Source: Candidatus Bathyarchaeota archaeon (GTDB taxonomy: Archaea; Thermoproteota; Bathyarchaeia; Bathyarchaeales; DTEX01). From it: a stretch of DNA of 19,915 bases. The notes beneath the pieces were generated by a model. It saw only the letters and a list, made by a program, of their open reading frames with translations. It made no database searches and was not told the DNA's origin. The translations under genes and the position numbers were made by a program. Each line of letters starts with the position of its first letter. The first letter of the stretch is position 1. Location of the stretch: the NCBI GenBank assembly GCA_018397055.1, contig JAGTQS010000022.1, positions 1 to 19,915 on the forward strand, read 5' to 3'. Positions 1-5,153 of the stretch are shown piece after piece.

Positions 1-2
1 AA

Positions 3-317
3 GAAATCACCACAGAAGAGCTTTACAACCGCCACTTTCTAAGCGAAACCAGCCCGCGTGCAAATATTTCTTTAAATGCAAACAAAGCCTCTTTTAGCGA
101 AAACGCCTCAAAATTAGACGAAAAAGCCGATTTCAACTATTTGCGGAATTTTAAAGCTGTCTATTGGAGCGACGGCTATTACGGTTGGCACCCATGTGCT
201 GTATGCGGGCAAACAAAGCTGACGAGCTGGCAAGCCGAAACTTTCCAAAGCGAAAAGGTGTGGCTGTGCGAAGACTGCAAAGAAGCATGGGAAAAACAGC
301 AAGCAGGAGCGACTTGA
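3..317 (+). CDS. C-terminal end of a zinc-finger protein (partial, 5' end outside window)
   Basis: An open frame enters from the left edge and runs 104 codons to TGA at 315-317. The visible part has a polar, low-complexity stretch and then a compact C-terminal zinc-binding motif: two CxxC pairs with Cys codons at 195, 204, 267 and 276, in the context HPCAVCG and LCEDC. The integrase starts 4 bp after its stop, and the likely integrase ribosome-binding site (GGAG near 306) lies inside this gene, so the two are probably co-transcribed. Base composition resembles the integrase rather than the AT-rich DNA to the right, which suggests both belong to the same integrated element. I do not recognise the family. 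A replication protein, such as a primase or helicase with a C-terminal zinc finger, is possible but not demonstrated. Confidence 0.6.
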   Translation, partial: EITTEELYNRHFLSETSPRANISLNANKASFSENASKLDEKADFNYLRNFKAVYWSDGYYGWHPCAVCGQTKLTSWQAETFQSEKVWLCEDCKEAWEKQQAGAT

Positions 318-321
318 CCCT

Positions 322-1518
322 GTGGCTTCCAGCCCCACAGCGCTTGCCTGCCCAGAATGCGGCAGCACCAGCCTCTACAAAGACGGTTTACGCTACTTAA
401 AAAACGGAGCCACAATACAACGTTGGTTATGCAAAGCATGTGGCTACCGCTTCAGCCAAAGAAGACCACTACAAAATGTTTTGAACGGGTCAATAAATAG
501 CGCCTCTGACATACCTTCTAACTGCCAAGGGAGCCATGACCCAAACGGGCGAGCGCCCTCCATCAACAAGGCGGTGCAAACCTTGGCCACAGTTGAAAAT
601 CCAATTAAAAGCGGGCTGGCGGGAGCCACAAAGCAGACAGCAGACGCCAAAGGCAAAATAGTTGAACACAGCTTCTGGCTACTAAAACAAGGCTACGCGG
701 AATCCACAATAAAAGGGCGAGCAAAACTCCTCAAAATCCTCGTCAAGCGTGGCGCTAATCTCTTCGACCCAGATTCAGTGAAAGAAACAATAGCCAAACA
801 GAAATGGTCCGAGGGTAGAAAAGTCAATGCAGTTGATGCCTACACCTGTTTTCTTCAGATGCTCGGGAAAAGCTGGGAACCACCAAAATACAAAAGGGTC
901 AGAAAACTACCGTTCATCCCAACAGAAAACGAGGTTGACCAGCTTATAGCCGGCTGCGGAAGAAAAACGGCAACACTGCTCCAATTGCTGAAGGAGACGG
1001 GCATGCGGATCGGCGAAGCCTGGAAACTTCACTGGACAGAAATCGACTTCGTAAGCAACACCATAAGGGTTACGCCAGAAAAAGGCAGCAACCCACGGGT
1101 CTTCAGGGTCTCAAACAAGCTCATGAGCATGCTAAAAGCCCTACAGGAACACTCAAGCTCAAACAGAGTATTCCAAAAATCGCTCAGAAGCCAAGCGAGA
1201 CTCTTCCACAAACAGCGGAGAAAAATCGCTTCAAAGCTTCAAAATCCTCGAATACTGAGCATAAGCTTCCACACCTTCAGGCACTGGAAAGCCACAATGG
1301 AATACCACAAAACCAAAGACATCCTACACGTCATGAAAGTGCTTGGGCACAAAAATATCAATAACACGCTTGTTTACACACAGCTCGTCGACTTCGGAGA
1401 CGACGAATACACGGTCAGAGTCGCTCACACCATAGAAGAAGATAAGCAGTTAATCGAGGCGGGATTCGAGTATGTTACGGAAAGGGATGGCTACAAAATC
1501 TACAGAAAACGCAAATAA
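322..1518 (+). CDS. Tyrosine recombinase/integrase with N-terminal zinc ribbon
   Basis: A 398-residue site-specific recombinase starting at GTG 322. Residues 10-40 form a zinc ribbon (C10, C13, C37, C40), followed by a polar linker to about residue 112. A SAM-like core-binding domain spans roughly 113-195 and the catalytic domain roughly 200-370. All expected tyrosine-recombinase residues are visible: R229 (GMRIGE), K254 on the beta hairpin, H317 and R320 (HTFRH), H343 (GHKN) and the nucleophile Y352 (VYTQL). The enzyme should cut and rejoin DNA at att sites through a 3'-phosphotyrosine intermediate. The gene ends 32 bp before a copy of the tRNA-Leu 3' end, the usual place for the integrase of a tRNA-targeting element. 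The att copy is outside the reading frame, so this is not an SSV-type integrase that is split on integration. The zinc ribbon resembles those of transposases and may help bind DNA (inference). Confidence 0.9.
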   Translation: MASSPTALACPECGSTSLYKDGLRYLKNGATIQRWLCKACGYRFSQRRPLQNVLNGSINSASDIPSNCQGSHDPNGRAPSINKAVQTLATVENPIKSGLAGATKQTADAKGKIVEHSFWLLKQGYAESTIKGRAKLLKILVKRGANLFDPDSVKETIAKQKWSEGRKVNAVDAYTCFLQMLGKSWEPPKYKRVRKLPFIPTENEVDQLIAGCGRKTATLLQLLKETGMRIGEAWKLHWTEIDFVSNTIRVTPEKGSNPRVFRVSNKLMSMLKALQEHSSSNRVFQKSLRSQARLFHKQRRKIASKLQNPRILSISFHTFRHWKATMEYHKTKDILHVMKVLGHKNINNTLVYTQLVDFGDDEYTVRVAHTIEEDKQLIEAGFEYVTERDGYKIYRKRK

Positions 1519-1521
1519 TCT

Positions 1522-1538
1522 CCCTCAAAAAGTGAGGG
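1522..1538 (+). terminator. Hairpin just after the integrase stop
   Basis: CCCTC at 1522-1526 can pair with GAGGG at 1534-1538 across a 7-base A-rich loop, four bases after the integrase stop codon. It may end or stabilise the integrase mRNA. There is no T-run after it, so termination is only a guess. Its 3' arm (GTGAGGGGGGT, 1532-1542) also matches the att core (GTGCGGGGGGT) at 10 of 11 positions, 21 bp upstream of the real copy, so it may instead be a decayed core. Confidence 0.35.
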
Positions 1539-1550
1539 GGGTTCAGTGAA

Positions 1551-1570
1551 AAGTGCGGGGGGTGGGATTT
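1551..1570. repeat. att core copy 1: exact 20-bp copy of the tRNA-Leu 3' end
   Basis: These 20 bases are identical to 3635-3654, which includes the last 17 bases of the tRNA-Leu gene (minus strand) and 3 bases beyond it. The match stops on both sides (A against G at each flank). A 3'-terminal tRNA fragment in direct orientation, about 2.1 kb away on the downstream side of the tRNA, next to a tyrosine recombinase gene, is the classic sign of integration by strand exchange within a tRNA 3' end. Confidence 0.85.
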
Positions 1571-1578
1571 ACGCACAA

Positions 1579-1592
1579 ATTTACTAGTAAAT
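1579..1592. promoter_or_regulatory. 14-bp perfect palindrome at the left end of cassette 1
   Basis: ATTTACTAGTAAAT is perfectly self-complementary. Its centre is 32.5 bp from the first G of the att core, exactly the offset of the shorter TTACTAGTAA palindrome at 2635-2644 relative to core copy 2. Constant spacing from the core, regardless of the direction of the cargo genes, favours a recombinase or accessory-protein binding site over a promoter operator. This is inference. Confidence 0.5.
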
Positions 1593-1627
1593 GTACTTGT
1601 CACACGAGGCTGGGAGGTACTTTAGCC

Positions 1628-1726
1628 TTGAATTTGTCGGAACCTGAATTTGAAAATAAGATCGGACGACATATAGATCTTATAAGCTCTTCTCCATTTC
1701 GTCTTAAAGATTTTGAAGCGGAATGA
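1628..1726 (+). CDS. Short SD-led reading frame in phase with the PIN gene (possible broken 5' part or leader)
   Basis: A 32-codon frame starts at TTG 1628, preceded by a strong Shine-Dalgarno sequence (GGGAGGT, 1612-1618), and ends at TGA 1724-1726. The same frame then continues without another stop into the PIN-domain protein, whose own proposed starts (TTG 1763 or 1778) have no clear ribosome-binding site. The peptide before and after the TGA looks like ordinary protein sequence. It may be a separate small gene, a translational leader, or the N-terminus of one longer protein interrupted by a nonsense codon. I recognise no family. Confidence 0.4.
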   Translation: MNLSEPEFENKIGRHIDLISSSPFRLKDFEAE

Positions 1727-1762
1727 CATATTTTAAAAGATTACGCAGCAATTAATCACTAT

Positions 1763-2248
1763 TTGTGTGGTATCAAATTGGTTGAGCGAATTTATCTAGA
1801 TACGAATGTGCATTGTAGACCCTTCGATGATCAAAATGATATGCGAATTCAAGCAGAATCAAATGCCTTTATTGAAATTGCTGATGCTGCTTTACGTGAT
1901 ATAATAGTTATTGCAAGTTCTGATTATGTGAAATTCAGGTTTGAAAAAATTATGGACCAATTAAAAAGAAAAGATGCGAGGAGTTTTGAAAGAACTCTAG
2001 CCTCAGTGAACATTGCCAGCAATAGGCGAGTAATCGCCTTAGCCAAAAGGTTTTCCACTGAATGCGATCTAAATCCTTTGGATGCATTACATGTTTCTTC
2101 CGCTTGCATAGGAAAGGTTGACTGGTTTTTGACATGCGACGATGAAATTTTGCAAAACTATCGTTGTATAGAAGAACTTGCAGCTGAAAAAGGATATAAG
2201 TTAAAAGTTAGAAATCCAGTTAATTATCTGAAGAAAAAGCGAAGGTGA
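1763..2248 (+). CDS. PIN-domain protein, probable VapC-like endoribonuclease
   Basis: Up to 161 residues, containing a PIN nuclease fold. The acidic metal-binding positions are visible: D13 in YLDTNV, E32 in the following helix, D107 in the PLDALH motif and D126/D127 in FLTCDDEIL. PIN proteins of this size usually cleave RNA as the toxin of a toxin-antitoxin pair, with metal ions held by these residues. A small gene follows 4 bp after the stop and its SD sequence overlaps the stop codon, so the two are translationally linked. The toxin-first order is unusual for vapBC but occurs. The start is uncertain: TTG 1763 and TTG 1778 both lack a good SD, while an upstream in-phase TTG at 1628 has a strong one but is separated by a TGA at 1724. 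Confidence 0.75.
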   Translation: MCGIKLVERIYLDTNVHCRPFDDQNDMRIQAESNAFIEIADAALRDIIVIASSDYVKFRFEKIMDQLKRKDARSFERTLASVNIASNRRVIALAKRFSTECDLNPLDALHVSSACIGKVDWFLTCDDEILQNYRCIEELAAEKGYKLKVRNPVNYLKKKRR

Positions 2249-2252
2249 AAAA

Positions 2253-2459
2253 ATGACCAAGGCTCAAATAGCAACTGTCGAAGTGCCCTTTGAAGCGCTT
2301 GTAAAAGAGCTGGGAGCAAAAAGGGCCATAAAATTTGTAAGTGAAATTAGACGTAGGTATGGCGACTCCGTTGTAGAGCTTAGAAAAACAACGGAAAAAC
2401 TAACAATAGAGCAAATCGAAAAAGAGATCGGTCAGCTGAGAAAGGAAGGCAAAATATAA
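2253..2459 (+). CDS. Small PIN-partner protein, putative antitoxin
   Basis: A 68-residue charged protein starting at ATG 2253, with the SD sequence AGGTG overlapping the stop of the PIN gene. The N-terminus reads like a short beta strand (ATVEVPFEAL). The rest is predicted mostly helical and rich in Lys and Glu, with a C-terminal amphipathic segment (residues about 42-66) that could wrap a partner protein. No DNA-binding motif is certain. Its tight coupling to the PIN gene and its size suggest an antitoxin; the role is inferred from position, not recognised from sequence. Confidence 0.6.
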   Translation: MTKAQIATVEVPFEALVKELGAKRAIKFVSEIRRRYGDSVVELRKTTEKLTIEQIEKEIGQLRKEGKI

Positions 2460-2500
2460 ACTTTACACACCTTAACTTGTTAGTCGCTTTATCCCAATCT

Positions 2501-2606
2501 AATAAAACTGTGTTTTTTACTGGCAAGCTCACGTTCTAATCCCAACTATTAAAGCCTTAAATCAAGCTTCGTTTGTAAAAATAACTCCGAAAAAGCATTG
2601 TTTTTG
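2501..2606. repeat. Right-end repeat of cassette 1
   Basis: This noncoding stretch aligns with 3544-3636 immediately before the next core. Shared landmarks in the same order are CTGTGTTT (2508-2515), a CCAA-rich block, TAAATCAAGCTT (2558-2569) and AAAAATAA followed by CTC. TAAATCAAGCTT lies 49 bp before the core here and 50 bp before it in cassette 2. Similarity by eye is roughly 65% with one gap of about 13 bp. It is too long and diverged to be chance, and it defines a common cassette end. Confidence 0.65.
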
Positions 2607-2621
2607 GTGCGCGGGGTAGGA
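2607..2621. repeat. att core copy 2, degenerate
   Basis: GTGCGCGGGGTAGGA matches the tRNA-side core (3637-3651) at 13 of 15 positions, in the same orientation. It is flanked on the left by the same end sequence that flanks the tRNA copy and on the right by the same palindrome that follows core copy 1. The flanks make it a real, decayed or variant, junction rather than a chance G-rich match. Confidence 0.6.
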
Positions 2622-2634
2622 CCCTTACCCGATT

Positions 2635-2644
2635 TTACTAGTAA
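2635..2644. promoter_or_regulatory. TTACTAGTAA palindrome at the left end of cassette 2
   Basis: A 10-bp perfect palindrome, the shorter counterpart of the 14-bp palindrome at 1579-1592, at the identical distance from its att core. The cassette 2 gene runs toward this site and ends 157 bp away, so the palindrome cannot be that gene's promoter. This supports a role in recombination or in marking the cassette end. Confidence 0.5.
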
Positions 2645-2652
2645 GAATATGC

Positions 2653-2695
2653 TCAGAGTATATTTGACGGTGGTTCAAATCCCTCCTCGCTCGCA
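2653..2695 (+). other. tRNA-like fragment (T-arm and acceptor 3' strand), relic
   Basis: GGTTCAAATCC at 2672-2682 is a textbook tRNA T-loop context, followed by CTCGCTCGCA, which resembles an acceptor 3' strand. Just upstream, a weak hairpin presents a 7-base loop CTCAGAG. No matching 5' acceptor strand is present and the T-stem pairs poorly, so a working tRNA is unlikely. It may be the att remnant of a different tRNA-targeting element, or a decayed tRNA carried by the cassette. Confidence 0.3.
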
Positions 2696-2800
2696 TTTGA
2701 CATTTTAGCCTCATTCTAAGACCCATTTTGCTTTCTGACTAACATTATCGTATTATGTCAGAATTTCTTGGTTTGTGCCTTCGTATTGGCTCTTGGCTTC

Positions 2801-3394
2801 TTACTCGAAATCCTCCATGTATATCCAAACTCCACCTTCGATATCCTCCCTTGGAGGCGTTAAGACTATCCGGTCGGACTTAAAGCCTACATGTATGTTG
2901 ATATATCCTGCTTTTTGCAATGGTTTTAGATATTTTTCAAAGGATTTCTTAGTTTTGGCGCTGACAATCTCTATGGCTTCTTGTTTGCTTGCCGCCCAGA
3001 CTATAAAGCAGTCATCGCCAGTGGTTTTATTTTTGTGCTCATAGGTCCCTAGCCAGATTTTTATTTTGCGAGGCGCTACATTGTCATTTTTGCTACGTTT
3101 AACAACCCTTCGAATATGGTCAATTACATTTTCTTCCCGACCAACGGTCCCTTCGACATGAAGCCAGTTCTCTCTCAAAATTTTGTCTTTGGCTAGTGAA
3201 ATAGATGGGCATCCATCGCTGCTAAAGTGAATATGGCAGTTCGCAAAACCCGGCGTGAAGAGTTGTCTTAGAGACCTTTGATCTGGTTCGCCAACAACTC
3301 CGTCAATCATTAAAACTAATTCTGTTATATCTTTTGCCCAACCAATAAACCACTCTTTGGTATTATCTACGTAATGTCCTAGCCAAATTTTCAA
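2801..3394 (-). CDS. Tandem-domain protein of unknown function
   Basis: A 197-residue soluble protein starting at TTG (3392-3394). It contains an internal duplication. Residues about 2-82 and 109-195 each begin KIWLG.Y, continue with F..WA and a hydrophobic helix, then G[FY].N.H..F.SD, and end with W[LI][HY][VM]E. Charged, probably helical, segments join the two copies. I recognise no family, catalytic motif or signal peptide. The repeated KIWLG...FIVWA pattern suggests a small alpha/beta domain, perhaps for binding or sensing. The gene lies alone in cassette 2, reads away from the tRNA, and has an AT-rich upstream region (3411-3452) that could hold its promoter. Being cargo beside a PIN cassette, a role in defence or element maintenance is possible but unproven. 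Confidence 0.65.
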   Translation of the reverse strand: MKIWLGHYVDNTKEWFIGWAKDITELVLMIDGVVGEPDQRSLRQLFTPGFANCHIHFSSDGCPSISLAKDKILRENWLHVEGTVGREENVIDHIRRVVKRSKNDNVAPRKIKIWLGTYEHKNKTTGDDCFIVWAASKQEAIEIVSAKTKKSFEKYLKPLQKAGYINIHVGFKSDRIVLTPPREDIEGGVWIYMEDFE

Positions 3395-3410
3395 GCAGAT
3401 TCCCGCTAAG

Positions 3411-3452
3411 AGTATTTTTTTAATAATTATAATTTAATATTTATTAATATTC
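3411..3452 (-). promoter_or_regulatory. AT-rich probable promoter of the tandem-domain gene
   Basis: Forty bases made almost entirely of A and T lie 17-58 bp upstream of the TTG start at 3394. Several TATA-like octamers fit (for example AATATTAA on the minus strand), so the exact box cannot be chosen. Confidence 0.35.
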
Positions 3453-3543
3453 GAGCGACATAAGCGTTCCTGCCTCCATTTTTTGCTTAATTTTTACCTT
3501 TCATTTGTTGGTTTGCTGTGATTTCAGAGTTATTGCTCCTAGT

Positions 3544-3636
3544 AGTAAACCTGTGTTTAAGTATTAACCTCCAATTGCCAAAACCATAAATCAAGCTTAT
3601 TATGGAAAAATAAGCTCATAATGCGCCCTAATTGAA
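3544..3636. repeat. Right-end repeat of cassette 2
   Basis: This is the counterpart of 2501-2606. It carries CTGTGTTT (3551-3558), TAAATCAAGCTT (3587-3598) and AAAAATAAGCTC in the same order before the core. It now forms the sequence directly 3' of the tRNA-Leu gene, so the tRNA precursor's trailer is element-derived. Confidence 0.65.
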
Positions 3637-3654
3637 GTGCGGGGGGTGGGATTT
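3635..3654. repeat. att core copy 3, inside the tRNA-Leu 3' end
   Basis: Twenty bases identical to 1551-1570. Within the tRNA they cover the discriminator base, the 3' strand of the acceptor stem, the 3' strand of the T-stem and the edge of the T-loop. The tRNA stays complete, as expected when an element brings its own copy of the tRNA 3' end. Confidence 0.85.
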
Positions 3655-3722
3655 GAACCCACGAACCCCTGTGGGACAGGCGCCTCAGGCCTGCGCCTTT
3701 GACCTAGCTTGGCAACCCCCGC
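3638..3722 (-). tRNA. tRNA-Leu (anticodon GAG)
   Basis: An 85-nt minus-strand tRNA. The acceptor stem GCGGGGG/CCCCCGC is a perfect 7 bp with discriminator A. The anticodon stem CAGGC/GCCUG encloses the loop CUGAGGC (anticodon GAG at 3684-3686, reading CUC and CUU). The T-arm is GUGGG-UUCAAAU-CCCAC. A long variable arm (CCC/GGG stem) confirms a class II leucine tRNA. CCA is not encoded and no intron is seen. Its 3' end is the integration target of the element array to the left. Confidence 0.95.
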
Positions 3723-3751
3723 TTTTGGTGAGTTGTATTATTTGTGTGTCT

Positions 3752-3761
3752 GTATTTTAAT
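3752..3761 (-). promoter_or_regulatory. TATA box for tRNA-Leu
   Basis: TTAAAATA on the minus strand lies 31-38 bp upstream of the tRNA 5' end at 3722, the normal distance for an archaeal TATA box of a tRNA gene. Confidence 0.5.
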
Positions 3762-3796
3762 TTTTTCAAAGCTGGTCTGTCCGCTTTGTTCAATCA

Positions 3797-3806
3797 TTAT
3801 ATATAC
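3797..3806 (+). promoter_or_regulatory. TATA box for the glycan operon start
   Basis: TTATATATAC is a good archaeal TATA element. Transcription would start near 3828-3832, just before the GTG at 3846. This argues against the upstream in-frame ATG at 3744, which precedes the box. Confidence 0.55.
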
Positions 3807-3845
3807 CTATGGCTTACCAATTTTAAGCAAGATAAATATTTAGAA

Positions 3846-4844
3846 GTGTCGAGAAAATTGCTTAACGAAACGTTGATTTTCGCCTCTGGATTCGCTGTGT
3901 CTCTTCTTTCCATGCCGTTTGTTATAAGAATTATGAGAGAAAAGAAAATAGGCGGCATAGACGTTCACAAAAAGGACAAGCCGTTTGTCCCTGAAATGGG
4001 CGGCTTAGCGGTTCTTGCGGGAACAACAGTCAGTGTCATAACAGCAATTTCATTATTACCAGAATCAACAAACGCAGCTTTAAGTTTTCTTGTGTGCGTT
4101 CTCATAGCAGGGTTAGTCGGAGCCATAGATGATTTCAGAAACTTTAACGCAAAAGTTAAGCCGTTCCTCACATTGTTCGCTGGTTTGCCCATACTTGCAA
4201 TGCACGCCTATAATCCTAGGGGCATTGTTTTCCCATTTATAGGCCAGACCCGCATGACAATAGTTTATCCTTTCCTTGTTCCATTAGCGATCGCCGTGAC
4301 CTCAAACGCGACGAACATGATGGACCCGTTTAACGGAACAATGTCCGGCTCGTGTACATTAATAACCATCTTTTTATTGTTGTCAGCAGTTATCTTAGGT
4401 CGAACCTCAGCGTTACTGTTATGCCTATGTCTGCTAGGTCCCCTACTTGTCTTCTTCTACTACAATAAATATCCGTCCAAAATTTTTTCAGGCGATGTTG
4501 GAAGCCTCAGCATAGGTGCAGCGCTAGGCGCCATATCTGTTATAGGGGGACTCGAAGTAGTTGCCTTGGTCACCTTTGCCCCACAGATAATGAACGCCTT
4601 CTACGGGCTTTCATCCATGGGTAGGCTCTATGAACGAAGAGACGTTTCACGCCCAGTAATGATGCTGGAGGATGGAAGACTGATGGCGGCAAAAGACCCA
4701 AAAGCACCTATAACGCTTGCTCGTATGATTCTGGCAAGAGGACCCTTATACGAGAAAGAGGCGGCGTTACTGTTCCTAATCACCTCAACGATTTCAGGAT
4801 TATTAGCGTTAGCAACGGCATATCTGATTGTGGTGACAACATGA
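3846..4844 (+). CDS. Polyprenyl-phosphate GlcNAc-1-phosphate transferase-like (GPT/WecA/MraY family)
   Basis: An integral membrane enzyme of 332 residues expected to move a sugar-1-phosphate, probably GlcNAc-1-P, from a UDP-sugar to dolichyl/polyprenyl phosphate. This is the first membrane step of lipid-linked glycan assembly. About ten hydrophobic segments are present. Family motifs visible are KPFVPEMGG near residue 44, the metal-binding pair D95-D96 (GAIDDFRN), NATNMMDPFNG (N154-G164) and FSGDVGS (214-220). I chose GTG 3846 because it follows the TATA box and starts just before the first membrane helix; the in-frame ATG at 3744 would add 34 poorly fitting residues. The small membrane gene downstream overlaps by 4 bp (ATGA). 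It is functionally comparable to archaeal AglH; the exact sugar is not readable from sequence. Confidence 0.85.
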   Translation: MSRKLLNETLIFASGFAVSLLSMPFVIRIMREKKIGGIDVHKKDKPFVPEMGGLAVLAGTTVSVITAISLLPESTNAALSFLVCVLIAGLVGAIDDFRNFNAKVKPFLTLFAGLPILAMHAYNPRGIVFPFIGQTRMTIVYPFLVPLAIAVTSNATNMMDPFNGTMSGSCTLITIFLLLSAVILGRTSALLLCLCLLGPLLVFFYYNKYPSKIFSGDVGSLSIGAALGAISVIGGLEVVALVTFAPQIMNAFYGLSSMGRLYERRDVSRPVMMLEDGRLMAAKDPKAPITLARMILARGPLYEKEAALLFLITSTISGLLALATAYLIVVTT

Positions 4845-5077
4845 TTCGTAGAGTTCTGGATTTCGTCCTCATCCTCCTATTTGTTTGGGTGTGCATGATT
4901 CTGGGATTGTGGATAATCGACCGCGTAATAGTGCCTATGGACCTTCCAGGAGTAACAAACAGCTATCTGTCAGCAATACTTAAGGTTGGCATAAGCACAT
5001 TTTTAGTTCTCATATGGCTGTGGATTTGGAGAGAAATCGTGAAACGATCATTCTGGCACGCAATGAAGACACAATAA
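4841..5077 (+). CDS. Small two-helix membrane protein
   Basis: A 78-residue protein with hydrophobic segments at about 7-30 and 45-65, the second very rich in Trp, Leu and Ile, and a basic C-terminal tail. Its ATG overlaps the TGA of the GlcNAc-1-P transferase-like gene (ATGA), so the two are translationally coupled and probably work together, for example as an accessory subunit. I recognise no family; function is unknown. Confidence 0.65.
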   Translation: MIRRVLDFVLILLFVWVCMILGLWIIDRVIVPMDLPGVTNSYLSAILKVGISTFLVLIWLWIWREIVKRSFWHAMKTQ

Positions 5078-5153
5078 GACTATTAAACAACCCAATACAA
5101 AGATGAAAAACAAAAACGTGTAAACATCCTAAACCGTTGTCAAGTGATAAATA

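Larger units (their letters stand above)
1553..2606. mobile_element. Cassette 1: att-bounded unit carrying a PIN-domain operon
   Basis: A unit of about 1054 bp between att core copies 1 and 2. It starts with the core and an ATTTACTAGTAAAT palindrome and ends with a TAAATCAAGCTT-containing segment. Both ends have diverged counterparts in the neighbouring unit. The cargo is a short SD-led reading frame, a PIN-domain protein and a 68-residue partner. There is no recombinase of its own, so movement would need an enzyme in trans; the adjacent integrase at 322-1518 is the obvious candidate (inference). Confidence 0.6.
2607..3637. mobile_element. Cassette 2: att-bounded unit carrying a reverse-strand gene
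   Basis: About 1030 bp between the degenerate core and the tRNA-Leu gene. It has the same left-end palindrome and right-end repeat as cassette 1 but unrelated cargo: one minus-strand gene for a tandem-domain protein. The 340 bp between the cassette 1 operon and this gene (2460-2800) contain only the right-end repeat, the core, the palindrome and a tRNA-like fragment. No recombinase gene is present in the unit. Confidence 0.6.

Noticed and set aside
322..1518. SSV-type integrase gene partitioned by integration
   Set aside because: The gene is complete, including the catalytic Tyr, and the att core lies 32 bp beyond its stop codon.
2606..2695. A functional tRNA gene, possibly tRNA-Leu(CAG)
   Set aside because: No 5' strand pairs with the acceptor-like 3' end, the T-stem has mismatches, and the D-arm region folds as an unrelated GGGTA/TACCC hairpin.
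1551..3654. One simple 2.1-kb integrated element between the two exact core copies
   Set aside because: The intermediate core at 2607 is flanked by both left-end and right-end cassette sequences, which fits two tandem units better. A single element with an internal duplication of its ends remains an alternative.
3744..3845. Upstream ATG 3744 as the start of the GlcNAc-1-P transferase-like gene
   Set aside because: It precedes the TATA box at 3797-3806, overlaps the tRNA-Leu promoter and adds residues before the first membrane helix. GTG 3846 fits better.
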